From: Morinoia aosen
Taxonomy: Eukaryota > Arthropoda > Malacostraca > Amphipoda > Talitridae
DNA length: 64,000 nt
Assembly (NCBI GenBank): GCA_030386875.1
Contig: CM059575.1
Location: 15,958,293 to 16,022,292 of the forward strand
Direction of reading: 5' to 3'
Positions within the stretch are counted from its first letter, which is position 1. Every line of letters starts with the position of its first letter. This document shows, piece after piece, positions 11,178-22,711 of the stretch. The notes under the pieces are model-generated. The model was not told the DNA's origin. It was given only the letters and a program-made list of their open reading frames with translations, and did no database searches. A program made the position numbers and the translations under genes.

Positions 11178-14100
11178 CTCCCTTTGCGTCTACCTATAGT
11201 TACTCACGTTCCGTATCTGCAAAGTGAGTCAAGATAAGAAAAAAAATGAAAAAAAAACATTTGACGTGTAATATGCGCTACAAAAAAAATTGGGTTTTAA
11301 CTATTTCTTTGCACAAAATCAAAGTCAATGTACAAATCATACCAAACACACATTAACTGTGTCAAGGGTTGGACTATACGATTTGATATTTTATTTCAGA
11401 GACGATTTTTGAACGCTTATACATACTATAAATACTGCTGAAGAATGCGTTTTCTTTTCCCGTATTTATGTAGCAAGTGTTTGCAGTAGTCAGAAAAAAA
11501 TTCGTCCATAAGAAATGAAACAAAAAGCGCATCATTGATTTTTAAAATATCTTAAAGCAAGGATCCTTAGTTAATAAACACACATGAGTATCGTAATGCC
11601 CAGGTCACTAATCGAAACTAATGATTGAGGGGCATGTAATCCTATTGTTGCTCAATCTAGGTTTAAAAATATATATAACTGCAATTGAAAAAAGTAGACA
11701 TAATGTCAGTGACGATGCCTTCTTGAAAACGCTCTTTATATTGCACACATGTAAAGTTTAATGGTTGCCTCTCATAAGTGAGGTACAACAATCTTCTATC
11801 ATCTGCCAACGTTTGTCTGGGAGTACTGCGGAAAAAAAACGAGGGAATGTGTATTCACTCATCTAAGATTTATTTTGGAGGAAGCCAGCGAGTCCTTCCG
11901 GCTCAGAAATCTTGCGCACAGATGGACTGGTGTAAGCAAGGGCGATGCCAGTGAGTCGCAGCAACTTCAAATCAGAAATAACACTAAATTCGAGTAAATG
12001 GTATTAGCACACTGGCGTGCTGTTTAATCTACGTACCAAAATTTTGCAGAAATTTGCTGCTCATAAATGATAACCGGTTATCACATAATCTTCAGTTTAT
12101 CCCATGTCCATATGATGAAGAGAATGCCGAGAAGATGTGAAACCTGTTAATTTCGGTTAGGGTAATTACGAGACAGAGACACTAACACTATATATATTTT
12201 CTGTAACACACAGTGAAACAGGCAAGGTAACAATCTGTTTACATCGCTACGTCAAGACATGAGATGGAGTTACTTAATTCGGGTTACTTCGGGTTGGATG
12301 AGGCGCGTCGCCGACGAAGGCCTTGGCGCCCTTTCTCTGCATTGCTTGTTTCAGGATCAAATTCTTGAGAGGAAGTCTGTTGTTCTCAGGAAGTCTATGA
12401 TTGCTTCAGGACACAGAAGAGGGCTGATGATGGCATTTACTGTGAATGGCACATTGTTGGCAGTGCAGAGCTGATGCAGCGGTAGGCGGAAATTATCATA
12501 CTTTGGGCAAGTAATGAAGATGTGCTCGAGTGAGAGAGGACAGTGGCAGCAGCTGCACCTCAGGGGCAGAGATCTTGTCAGGTAGTGGCTGTGCGTTAGG
12601 CGCGTTATGCCAAGTCTAATGCGGGTGAAGGCAATTTGCCTGGTGCGGGGAAGTTGGCAAGGAACTGATTCTGTGTTTATTTGTCTCTTGAAGTTGGTTA
12701 GGTTTGGAGGGCGAGCAGCCCAGTCAGACTGCCATTCCCCCAAGTAGAAGGAATTAAGTTTGGAGTGGAGCTCTCTGTAAGAGAGTGGGAGTGCCACAGT
12801 ACTTGGTAGAACCAGGGCTTCCTTGGCTAATGTATCTGCACTTTCGTTGCCTTTAATGCCTTTATGACTTGGAATCCAGTGCAATGTTACTTTCCCAAGG
12901 GGCATGGCAAGGAGCAAGTTGCTAATCCACACAATAAGGAAATGGGTGGGACGATTAGGTGAGCTGATTGTAAGAATTGAGGATAGAGAGTCTGATAGAA
13001 TGATAAAGTTTCCACTCAATTTTGATAGAAAAAGCAGAGCAGTGTATATGGCATAGAGCTCTGCAGAATAGATTGTGCAACCTTGTGGGAGTTTGGCCTT
13101 TAGTTGAAAGTCATCACTGTAGACACCACAGCCCGCCACACCATCCTTCACTGAACCATCAGTATAGACTGCCGAGCGGGTTGGATGTGCTGCCAGTAGG
13201 TCTGATACCACGGCTTGCCAGTTAGCATCAGGAGTACTATCTCTTGGCATAATGGAGAGAAAGGAAGAGACAGGAAGATCAGGAGTAGTGTATCTACAAG
13301 ACATTGGGACGGTTTGAATGTCTGCAAATTTCAGTCCTGCCTTCTGGAATTTTCTGTATGCACATCCCAGGAAAGATAGTGGGATATTTAAGTAATCAAA
13401 AAGGGCAAATGGGTGGTAGTTGAGCAATAGCAGACGCACTGGGCGTTGTGGGATGGCCAATACTCTGCAGCAGTAGGACATTAGGAGGGATGGTCTGGGA
13501 TACTTTAAAGGAAGTAAGTTTGCTTCTGCCTCCAGCCTGTAGGTTGGGGTGCACCGGAGTGCTCCTAGCATGTTTCGGGCAGCTGCATATTGTATTCTGT
13601 CCATCTTTGCAAGATGTGTCTCAGCAGCTGAGCCATAAAGGAAACTGCCGTAACTTCACTTTGATCGAACAAGCGACATGTATAGCTGCCTGAGGGTTGT
13701 AAAATCAGCTCCCCAGCCCCGGGCAGATACTACTGACAGCAAACGTAGGTCAGATTGGAAACGCGATGCTAGCGTCCCAATGTGGTGCTTCCAAGTGAGA
13801 GATCTGTCAAAGTGCAGTCCCAGAAACTTCACCATATAAACGAAGGTCAAGTTACTATTGCAGAAGTGGAGATTTGGAATTGCATAATTACGTTTGCGAG
13901 TGAAAATGATGGCTTCAGTTTTGCTAGCGGAGAACTTCAGGCCCCATTTGTAAGACCACTGTTCTATTTGGTGCAGTGCTTGTTGGAGTTGGTCTGTTGC
14001 TGTGTCCAGACTGGCATGTGTGCACCAGATGGCACAATCATCAGCTTATAGTGAATGCTGGACAGAGTTTGGAATATCGGAAAACAGGTCATTTATTAAG

Positions 14101-14823
14101 ATTGTAAAAAGAGTTGGGCTGATGACTAAGCCCTGGGGAACACCACTTGTAGCTGGGAAGGAAGTAGAATATGTGCCGCAGGTGCGTACTCTGAGAGAGC
14201 GGAAGTTGGAAGTTTTGTATAAATTTTGGTTGGTTGCCTCTCAGTCCAATTTGTTTTAACTTTTGCAGGAGTCCTAGGTGCCACACAGAGTCAAAAGCAT
14301 GTGAGATATCAAGAAGTACTGCTACACAATAGTTTTCCAATGCCAGAGCTTCCTGAATGGTGGTCTCCAGTCTGCACAGAGCATCAATTGTGCTATGTGA
14401 TGCTCGAAATCCACTCTGTGAGGTGCCAAAAAAGGAGCACTTTTCCAGGTGGCTTTGCAATCGCCAGTTGACCATCTTCTCTAAGACCTTGCATAAACAG
14501 TTTGTCAGTGAGATAGGTCTGTATGAAGAGGTAAGGAAAGATGGCTTACCTGGTTTAATAAAAGGGACAACTATGGCTTCATGCCATTGATGTGGAAAAC
14601 CATTGCTATATAGAAAGTTGTAGAAGGCCTAGAGGCTGTGTTGATGGTGGCTGGAAAGTTGCTGGAGAAACATGAAAAGTATCTGATCTGCTCCAAAAGA
14701 CGTTGATGTTGAGGTTCTGATGGCCTTTCCCAGTTCACTGAGTGAAAAAGGTTTATTATACCAAGGAGATGAAGAGTATTAAAAGTTAGGAGGATTTTTC
14801 TCTGTAAGCTGCTTGTGGGTTTG

Positions 14824-15420
14824 TGTAAAAGCGTACATCATATTCTCGTCTCGTGTTCATTCTAGCGCGACCTTTTCTGACCCGGGTGTCATGTGACCTC
14901 AGGCAGTCAGCGCGTCACTCCATAGGGTGTGGTGCTGCGTCTGGCAGAGGAAAAAGTATTCCGAGAACATATTATTCAACATCTATTTTCACGTATTGTT
15001 CTGTGAGCTGCCTTGACTGTTAACCATCCAGTTCCGAGCTCTGGGGAATGTTATCTATCGTTCCTGTCAAGTGTTATCTATCGTTCCTGTCAAGCGTTAT
15101 CTATCGTTCCTGTCAAGCGTTATCTATCGTTCCTGTCAAGCGTTATCTATCGTTCCTGTCAAGCGTTATCTATCGTTCCTGTCAAGCGTTATCTATCGTT
15201 CCTGTCAAGCGTTATCTATCGTTCCTGTCAAGCGTTATCTATCGTTCCTGTCAAGCGTTATCTATCGTTCCTGTCAAGCGTTATCTATCGTTCCTGTCAA
15301 GCGTTATCTATCGTTTCTGTCAAGAGTTATCTATCGTTCCTGTCAAGCGTTCTCCTAATAAAATTTGTAGAACTTGTGCATAGTTATTCCCCTGACCTGA
15401 GTCACCCTGAACCTTTAACA
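14824..15420 (+). mobile_element. solo LTR A (597 bp) inside LINE-2 ORF2
   Basis: The block begins TGTAAAAGCG, ends CCTTTAACA and is bounded by a perfect 5-bp direct repeat GTTTG (14819-14823 and 15421-15425). TG...CA ends with a 5-bp duplication are the mark of an LTR retroelement reduced to one LTR by recombination between its ends. A polyadenylation-like AATAAA (15357-15362) suggests plus orientation. A 23-bp tandem array fills half of it. No internal retroelement sequence remains, so the family is unknown. Removing it leaves the LINE frame intact, which confirms the borders. Confidence 0.85.
15050..15348. repeat. tandem array: thirteen 23-bp units
   Basis: Thirteen head-to-tail units start GTTATCTATCG and end TTCCTGTCAAGC, at 15050 and every 23 bases to 15348. 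Units 2-11 look identical. The first (AAGTG) and the twelfth (TTTCTGTCAAGAG) vary. Because 23 is not a multiple of three, all three plus frames stay open and give misleading repeat ORFs. The array sits wholly within solo LTR A. The units are directly adjacent with no spacers, so it is not a CRISPR array. Confidence 0.95.
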
Positions 15421-16779
15421 GTTTGGAATACTGCATTGGCTGAGGAGACACAGTTTTTTTGAGAGAAGAAATGAGCAAATTCATTTGATACGGTAGTAGG
15501 ATTGGTGGTAGGATGGTTATTGATTCGTAGGGCAATGAGTTTTGTAACTGGTTTTCCTTTGAAGGCTCTCACCTTGTTCCACACTTGACTGCTTGTTGAT
15601 TTACTGCTTATTGATGACACAAATGCTTGCCAGCTTTGCATTCTGGCTTCCTTGGTGGTTTTGGTTTTAATGAAAATCGCCCGGGCTCTCTTGTATTCAA
15701 TCCAAAGTGATGTATTGCCTCTGTTTTTCTTATATTTGTTGAGTGCTTTCTTTTTATTTCTCATTGTGACCGAACAAGCTTTTTTCCACCAACAGACATT
15801 TTTTTTGTATTTGGGCGTCATTTTTGGAGGTGCTGCTCAGCCGCAGACATGAAAGCAGATGTTACAGTGCCACATGCTTGAGTAGGGGAAAGGAAATAGG
15901 AGGGTAGGGTAAGTGAGTTCCGGAATGAAGTCCAGTCTGCTGTTTTGAGAAGCCATCTGGATATATGCATGTCTGGAGAAATTAGGTTAGATGTTACTAG
16001 AATTAGAAAGTGGTCACTTGTGCAAGGGTCTGGGTGTACCATCCATGTAAACAATGGTGCTATATCTGGAGAGCAGAGAGTGAGGTCTATGTGGCTAAAG
16101 TTTCCCTGTGATGTAAGAAAGGTGGGTTCTGAGGTGTTCATTAGAAATATGTTTTTGTTTTCCAGGAATTGGGCAATAATAGAGCCTCTGTGGTCATTTG
16201 ATGGAGAGCCCCATGAGATGTGGTGTGCATTTAAGTCAAGAGATAGAATGAAAGGTCTGGGTAGTTCAGCTATCAGGAGTGGAAGTTCGGTTTGCAGTAA
16301 TGAGTTAGGTAAGTTAGGTGGAAGGTATTGGGAACATAGAGTTATGCTTATTTGCGGTAGAAATATTTTTGTAGCGCATGCTTCCAGACTCAACTCCAGA
16401 AGAAAAAGAACCTGATTGATTGATTCACCAACATATATTGCAACACCCCTCCCCTGCTAGCCACTCGATCATACCGGGCTATCACCTGTTGGAAGCCTTT
16501 AATATTTCTTGTTTGCCCTGCTGTTTGCTGTGTTTCCTGGAGGCATAAGACCTGAGGGGACAGATCGGCAATAAGTTTTTGTAGGTAGGGATATCGAGCA
16601 TTGAGGGATCGAAGGTTCCATTGTAGTAGGCAGAAATCCTTCATAGTTAAGTTCTTGAAGTGTGTCCCAGCTTAGTGAGAGAATCTGTAACTATGTCACT
16701 TGCATTAAGAAGGCTGCCAAGCTCAATGAAGCATTCCACTTTGTCAGTTATTTAAGAACTGATGAATAGCTTGATGAGG

Positions 16780-18446
16780 ATAGGAATCAGTTTAACAAGG
16801 ATGTGAGCAAAATCAAGATTAGTTGGCAGAGGTAATGAAGGCTGTGTGAGTGGTTGAGAGGGGTGCTGAGAGTTAGTGAATGGCATGTGTTGTGCATTAG
16901 GCTGTGGAGTGTGTTGTGGAGCTTGTGGCATGAGTTGTGGTGGTGCTGAGAGTTAATGGATGGCATGTGTTGTGATGCTTGTGGGTTAGGTTGTGGGACA
17001 TAGGACTGATTGGTGTCTGAGGGTGTCAAATGTTGGGAGCAGTAGGGTAAGGGAGGTTGTGAGGCTGGTAATAAGTGGCCACTGCAAGATTGGCTAGCAC
17101 TTTCTAAGGAGGGTAGCTCTGATTGAGAACATTGTTGAAGAGTGGTAGAGAGTTGCATGTCTGTGCTGAAAGACTGGGAAATACATTTGAAGAATTGATG
17201 TCAGGTACCGTATTGCGTTGTGTCTGAGGAAGACTTAGGTTAGTACTGATAGTTGTGCGTGTAGGAGCTAATTGTGCACTGATATTGGAGTTGTGTGAGC
17301 TGTAGTTGGTGCTATTCTGTTGACGTACTCTTGCCCGAGCCTCTGCAAATGTTATTCCTTCATCAGTTGTAAGGTGACAGGCATCTACTTCTCGGAGGTA
17401 TGCTATACAAAGTCTCGAGGTAGCTGGATGCTCCCTAGAACAGTGGTAACATTTTGGTTGCTTATCTGAGGGCAGGTACCTGCGCTATGACCAGTTGTGG
17501 CACAGTGACTACAGATGGGCTGTGTGGTAGAGCATCTGATCCTTGAATGACCATATTGGAGGCATTTACTACATCGCATAGGACTAGGGTAATACTTGTC
17601 GACTCTATATTGCACATATCCAAGGCGGATTTCACTTGGCGGTGATGAGCACAAGAATGTCAATACATAAAGAGGCACATGGCTTTTCTTTGGATCGAGG
17701 AGAAGTTTTCGCACAGCAACCACATTGTGGTTCTCTAGCATGGTTAATATATAGTTTAGGGGTTCATCAGCTAATTCGGGTGCCAGTTTTTTGCCATATG
17801 AAAGATATGTGGTCCAAGCCACGGAAGTAGTAATTGAGATATTTTTTCCATTCATGCACAGATCTTTTAGCTGTAATAGTTTATGACTTTGTTCTAAAGA
17901 TTTAGTAGTAATCAAGAGCGAACAACTACGCAGATATTCCACATTACTTACAGCTCCAACAGCACCGTTGATTGCTTCGGCGATCCTGAGAGGGTTGGTG
18001 CGAGTTAGGTTGATGGATGCATCAGTGCTGGTTAGGTATATCTTTCTTGTGTCTGTAGGAAGGTTTGCTAATCGTTCTTCTGAGTTGAGATCTATGCGAG
18101 CAGAGATGGGATTTGGTATATTTTGCACTGTTTTCTTCAGTCCTAGTTGGTTATTTGGAATATCAGAGTTGGCTAAGCTCGTGCAAGAGTCTGATAGTAT
18201 GCCACTCATGATGGAGGAACATTCATCAATGTCGTTCGAATTTCCACAGTTGGACCTTTTCTGTGGTGCTCCTGTATAGACTTGGGTGTCAGGTGATTTT
18301 GGGCGTTTGTGACTAATGGCACTTTCGATTGTTTTCACTGCACTTTGAGATTTTGACTTAAATTTAACTTTATTGCCGGGTTGACCAGCCTTAATTGGCT
18401 GACTTTTGGTGCGCCGCGTTGGGGCACCGGGCCCCATTTTCTCCAT
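16780..18446 (-). pseudogene. LINE-2 ORF1: nucleic-acid-binding protein with two CCHC knuckles
   Basis: This is the RNA-binding chaperone-type protein of I-like LINEs. The open part (18446-17403, 347 codons) starts MEKMGPGAPTRR with a basic N-terminus. It has the conserved middle domain (TSTDASINLTRTNPLRI; LGYVQYRVDKYYP) and two knuckles of the form C-x2-C-x4-H-x4-C: CSKCLQYGHSRIRC and CSHCATTGHSAGTC. Coding resemblance goes on past the end of that frame in another frame: REVDACHLTTDEGITF, then a Ser/Gln/Pro/His-rich tail to about 16780. One frameshift near 17410 therefore cuts off the C-terminal part. ORF2 begins at about 16644. Confidence 0.75.
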
Positions 18447-18772
18447 ACACTTTGCACAAACTCGCCTACCAATTTAATACACAACACAAATTAAACAAAA
18501 ATATCACTTTTGAATGTTTTAACAAAAGTAGATGAGTATCACAGGTTAAGTTTTCAACTGACAGCCGATTCTTACGACAGGCTTCGTATAACGTTGACTC
18601 TCTTGAGCAAACACTGCGACTGAGAGATGGAGTGAGCTCAAGTAAAACATCAGAACCATGAGCTCAGTTCTGAAAGCAGAGTACTTTCTAAACACATTCT
18701 AACACAAGAGCACTGTGGCATTATTAGTATAGTACACATATACATTCAAGGTGCTACAATAAAGATTTCAAC

Positions 18773-19084
18773 ATAACTTGATTTTTTTGTTCATAGACCG
18801 CAAATTGATTTCGCTTAAAATTCTATTAGAAAATTAAAAACTAGTTCATTTTACGTTTTTCAAGATCTGTTTTTTATATTTTTTTTTCAGGTACTATATT
18901 TCGATTACACTGAGCTCGACTGTCATTTTCGATATAACAGGAGGACGATTATTTTTAACGTTTATTTCATTTCTTAAATTAATTTTCAATACGTATGCAT
19001 TCTATAATAAATAATAATGAAGGCATCTACGGATGCTTTACTTCCAATCAAGCTTGATACCTATCACCTTGTACATTGGATTTT
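18773..19084. other. AT-rich spacer upstream of LINE-2
   Basis: No gene or repeat was recognised in this stretch between the 5' end of LINE-2 and the SINE-like block. Confidence 0.4.
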
Positions 19085-19292
19085 AAAATGCCTTATATCT
19101 AACGCCAGGACGCCATGACGCTTTCCCCCGGTGAAGACCGGTACCCATTTCAGGCACCTGGGTAGAGTGGGGTATTGTGCTTGGAATTTTTATCCTATAC
19201 CCAACAGAGAAAATCGCCACCACCAGCGCCGAGATTCGATCCCGGGTCTGCCGCACGGCGGCAGAAACCTCTAGCCCCACGGCTATGGCGAG
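19085..19292 (-). mobile_element. tRNA-derived SINE-like element
   Basis: On the minus strand the block starts with a tRNA-like head: TAGCCGTGGGGCTAGAGG resembles an RNA polymerase III A box region. About 40 bases later GGGATCGAATCTC resembles the B box (GGTTCRANTCC). A body with CACCCAGG-like and GGTACCGGTCTTCACC segments follows. This is the layout of a tRNA-related SINE. The 3' end and target duplication were not resolved, and a microsatellite (GTATGTGTATGTG, 19307-19400) follows on its right side. A decayed tRNA pseudogene is the alternative, but the conserved-looking body favours a SINE. Confidence 0.5.
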
Positions 19293-19299
19293 CACCATA

Positions 19300-19412
19300 C
19301 GAATACGTGTGTATGTGTATGTGTGTTTAAGTATATATAAATATACGCACGCTTACATGTATCTAAATATATATGTGTATGCGTGTGTATAGGTATATCT
19401 ACATACATATAT
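19300..19412. repeat. TG/TA-rich microsatellite
   Basis: The stretch is dominated by GTATGTGTATGTG and ATATATAAATATACG-type runs. It is low-complexity sequence between the SINE-like block and the Gypsy-1 left end. Confidence 0.8.
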
Positions 19413-19881
19413 ATGTGTTTTATTTTTTTGCGTAAACCCAAAACCTCTTGGTCAAGTGCGTTCGTATTTTAAGTGATGCTAAGTACTTCATCTAACTACT
19501 CCTAACTCCTATTTTCACTCGTATATTTTTATTACTATTCTTCCGCTCTTGCTTCGCTTAGTCATCGTTTTGTTGAGCGTTTAGAGCTAAAAAGAAACCT
19601 CAGAGGTGAGTGGACTATTGTTGCTATGTTTTGCTATTTCTATTGATACTCTGCTTTGTGCAATGTACATTGATGTCTATTGTTGAAATTGACATGTTCA
19701 TTATATGGGCTATTTAAGTAGGCGCTGTCAATATTTCTGCTAGGCTAGGCAGAGAATATTACATTGACAACGAGGATTTTGGTAGACCTACCGAGAAGAA
19801 ATTAGGCAGGGACAAGTAAGGGAACTCAGAATTTATTTTATTTATTTTTTCTCTGTGTGTGTTGCGAATTGCGATGACTAA

Positions 19882-20440
19882 AAATCAATTTGCCGATGAT
19901 AGACTCGGTGGGAGAGTTCAATCCCTTGGATGAAGAGTTTTCAGATTATGAAACTAGATTGAAGTGTTTCTTTAGGATTAATAAAATTGAAGACAGTGAG
20001 CGAGCACCACGTTAATTGCACTAGTGGGTCCAAAAATTGGTAGAGTTATTAAAGATTTAGTTTCCCCTAAAAGAGCCTTAGATGCCACCTATGATGAGAT
20101 CATGGAAACGTAGGCATTTTAAGCCAACTCGCAACCAGATCTTTGAGCGGTTCATGTTTCAGAAGTGGAACCAGAAACTAGGGGAAAGCGTAGCTGATTT
20201 TGTGGCTGGTTTGAAGGCCCTTTCGCATACCTGCAATTCACATAACCAGTAATGAAATCCAGAACATTTTTCTGAATGAAGCTGGCCTAACACGAAAAAA
20301 AGCCGTGGATCTTGCCACTGCCAAAGAAACCACACTGAGAGAAACAGTGATGTTGAGGCAACCTAATGCCTTTCTGAATGTTAGTCAGACTAAGATGCAG
20401 CAAATTGCTATGAAGCCTGAGGGCAAGACTCAGGCTCAAG
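19882..20440 (+). mobile_element. Gypsy-1 gag, 5' segment (fossil)
   Basis: Capsid-like similarity is clear: ETRLKCFFRINKIED, then RNQIFERFMFQKWNQKLGES and VADFVAGLKALSHTC, which is the Ty3/Gypsy capsid pattern. It is broken. The segment stops at the left LTR of Gypsy-2, and gag similarity resumes right after the right LTR of Gypsy-2 with a CCHC knuckle of the CSGCGNLH type. Confidence 0.7.
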
Positions 20441-21208
20441 TGTTTTATACCTTTCTACATAACGGCACACCGTGGATGACAGTTGCATCAACGAGCAGGA
20501 GCCACGTACTCCGTGCCCTGAATGACAGTTGCAAAATTCAGCGTACTTCAGCAGAAAGCTCAGAAAGCTGCATCAGCAGAGGAAGGCGACGCTTGCATGA
20601 CATCAGCAGAGGGCATCAGAAATAGAAGCATAAAAAAGAGCTACGGGACGGTTAGATGCTACCAACCGCCATGGAGGGTAGCTGCGGCAGGATTTAGTAC
20701 TTAAGATTGTACTTAGAGTTAGGAGTATCCATTCCCGAGCGTGTAGTAGTCATAGAAGGGTCTCGTATACGCCGCCTTTGCTTGAACCTTTGCAATAAAA
20801 CTCCGCCCGGCGTACTGAGAGTTGTTATTGTATAAATTATCATTTTGTGATTTCATATTTAGAACGACTAATTAAATATATACCGTAAACGGGACTACTT
20901 CGAATACAGCGACATCAGCACCTGTACTTCCTTCAAAGTTGCGTAAGAGATTAAAACCCCATTTCATTCCTGCTAGTTTGCGGATTTCAATTTGTCTCTC
21001 GTCATATTGGTGATATCAACGTAAAACAGTAAAAAGTGTGGCCATGCATAACAAGTGTTTCAATACCTGCTATAGTTGTGCCTTAATTTGAATGCCGATC
21101 TTGAAATGATACAGGGGTTAAGAAAAGAAATTTATTCGATTAAAAGAATTGTCCTGAAAAATATAAAAAATCAATTTATTCGATCCAAAAAGAAAAGAGA
21201 TCATTACA
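20441..21208 (+). repeat. Gypsy-2 left LTR
   Basis: The LTR runs from TGTTTTATACC to TCATTACA and pairs with 27974-28742. An AATAAA lies near 20797. It is followed by AAAATGGCGGCAGCG, the likely primer-binding region. Confidence 0.9.
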
Positions 21209-21908
21209 AAAATGGCGGCAGCGTAGTAGGATCGAACTTGATATAATTTGATCTTGCCGGCCCCACGCTTCCGTTAAAGAGACCGCTCAATTTGTAACAC
21301 GTCACGCTACCTAAAACAAAAATAAGAATTATGCAATTGGCCAAATAATTGTTTAAAATTCATTCATCTCATTCATAATTTGTGTTATTTCCCTAATTTG
21401 TGTATTCTCATGTCACTTTATTTGCGTATTTGCGCATTGATTTATTTTCTTACAACGTGTATTAATTGATTTAACCCGTTTTATTAATTGATTTAACCCG
21501 TTTTATTAATTGATTCAACCCGTTTTTTGTAATAAGATTATTGTGCACTCTATTTGATATCATTGTATGCTTGTGTATTGCTTTTATTCATTAATGTATT
21601 TCCTTTCGACGTGTATTAATTGATTTAACCCGTTTTATTAATTGATTTGACCCTTTTTTTAGATAAGATTATTGTGCACTCTATTTTGATATCATTGTGT
21701 CCATATGCATTGCTTTTATTTGATCTATTCATTCATGTTTGTGTGTTTGGAAACATATTGTACGAAATATTCAATTATATCTGTGTACTTGGAAACATGT
21801 TGTGCGAAATATTGCATTTAAATTTCTAATTTAAAACTTTAATTGCTATCAGTGTTTATTGTGAATCCATTTGCGTTGCTTATATTGATCTGATTATCTA
21901 TTAAAATC
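21209..21908 (+). other. Gypsy-2 leader with internal duplications
   Basis: This is untranslated leader between the left LTR and gag. It holds three copies of a 22-bp unit (ATTAATTGATTTAACCCG plus TTTT) at about 21459-21526. A roughly 131-bp duplication repeats ATAAGATTATTGTGCACTC at about 21532 and 21663. A further 42-bp repeat with GGAAACAT...TTGT.CGAAATATT lies at 21749-21817. No coding sequence is seen. Confidence 0.7.
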
Positions 21909-22709
21909 ATGGCAGAGAACAATAATGAAAGTAATCAAGATATTGCAACCTTAAATCATGCAATTGAACTGCCTAAATTTAATGGTGAAGGCTGTGTAAC
22001 TTCATTTTTAAAGCATTTGCAAACTAGAGTCGATATTTATACAAACGACGTAGATTTGCAATGCCGTTATTTGAAAAATGCCCTTACTGGCAAAGCTTGG
22101 GATTCTTATGTCCTCAAATCTTACCAACTAGTCACGTTGGATGATGTCAAAACTTGGCTTATTTCTGTGTACAAAGGTGCCACAAATTATAGAAAGACCG
22201 TTCATAAGATCTTGTTTAATTTGCATCAAGAGAATGATGAAACTGTGAATGCTTTGGCAAAATGCGTCTTAGCCAGCTGGAAAGACACATTCGGCCAAGA
22301 ATGGCACTACGAGGATGACAAAGCACAAAAGATCTTAATCCCAACTATCATTAAAAACATGAATCCCAAGATCAGTGAAAAATTACCTCATGATTTTGAC
22401 CCGGAAAACGTTACCAAACTCTTGGATAAAGCGAGATCAATCGAAGAGTCTCTGCTCGAAGAGAGGGCTGTAATGAGCAGGAAGAGACGAGCCCACGAAA
22501 GTGATGTGGTAGTAGAGAAGTATCAATACCATTCACCACAAAAGCGAGCATACCAGCCTACGAATCCATACAAATGGCAAAGTGCATCGCACAAAAACGC
22601 TCGTCCCTTTAATAACTACCAAAGTAAATTCAATGGAAATCAGAATAGTAACAGCGCTGCTGTGAAATCAAAAAACTTCCAAAGCAACCGAAAAGTTTTT
22701 TACCCGTAA
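21909..22709 (+). mobile_element. Gypsy-2 gag
   Basis: An open frame of 266 codons starts MAENNNESNQDI. It holds a capsid-like domain (IELPKFNGEGCVTSFLKHL; ALTGKAWDSYVLKSY) and ends in a basic, Asn/Gln-rich tail. No CCHC zinc knuckle is present. Some Ty3/Gypsy lineages use a basic tail instead. The pol region follows within a few bases. Confidence 0.85.
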
Positions 22710-22711
22710 TT

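Larger units (their letters stand above)
8926..12144. other. gene-poor spacer between the two LINEs
   Basis: No recognisable gene is present. The longest open stretch (9697-10020, minus, 107 codons) has no known motif and odd composition, so it is not called. The region contains a diverged direct repeat (10452-10770) and a short inverted piece of LINE-1 (about 11100-11177), both listed separately. The rest is AT-rich unique-looking DNA. Confidence 0.5.
12357..16644 (-). pseudogene. LINE-2 ORF2: endonuclease, reverse transcriptase, RNase H
   Basis: The minus-strand order is: endonuclease 16644-15900 (LLQWNLRSLNA, CLQET, LDLNAHHISWGS, SHIDLTLCSP, TSDHFLI), linker, and reverse transcriptase 14740-13650 (YRPISLTN, AVLLDISHAFDSVWH, GVPQGLVISPTLF). 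RNase H is at about 13150-12800 with all four acidic positions (YTDGS, AELYAI, LSDSLSS, GNESAD), followed by a CCHC motif near 12540. The frame changes several times. The catalytic YADD box reads stop-ADD because its Tyr codon is TAA near 14048. A 597-bp solo LTR plus a 5-bp duplication splits the gene at 14819-15425. Skipping it restores the LINE frame without loss (AVFQ then THKQLTEKN). Confidence 0.8.
12145..18772 (-). mobile_element. LINE-2: near full-length I-like non-LTR retrotransposon with RNase H
   Basis: Reading on the minus strand, the element has a leader (18772-18447), ORF1 with two CCHC zinc knuckles, and ORF2 with APE endonuclease, reverse transcriptase, RNase H and a C-terminal CCHC motif. 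It then has a 3' untranslated tail to about 12145. Its outer limits were set from a 266-bp derivative at 28944-29209 that shares exactly the first 160 or so and last 110 or so bases. RNase H after the reverse transcriptase is typical of the I group (I, Nimb, Loa and relatives). The element is interrupted by a solo LTR at 14824-15420 and carries several inactivating changes. No target-site duplication was recognised. Confidence 0.8.

Noticed and set aside
15050-15348. CRISPR-like array
   Set aside because: The units are directly adjacent with no unique spacers, and the setting is a eukaryotic LTR.
15013-15462. Repeat proteins in all three plus frames
   Set aside because: The 23-bp unit simply lacks stops in any frame. 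It lies in a solo LTR with no start context.
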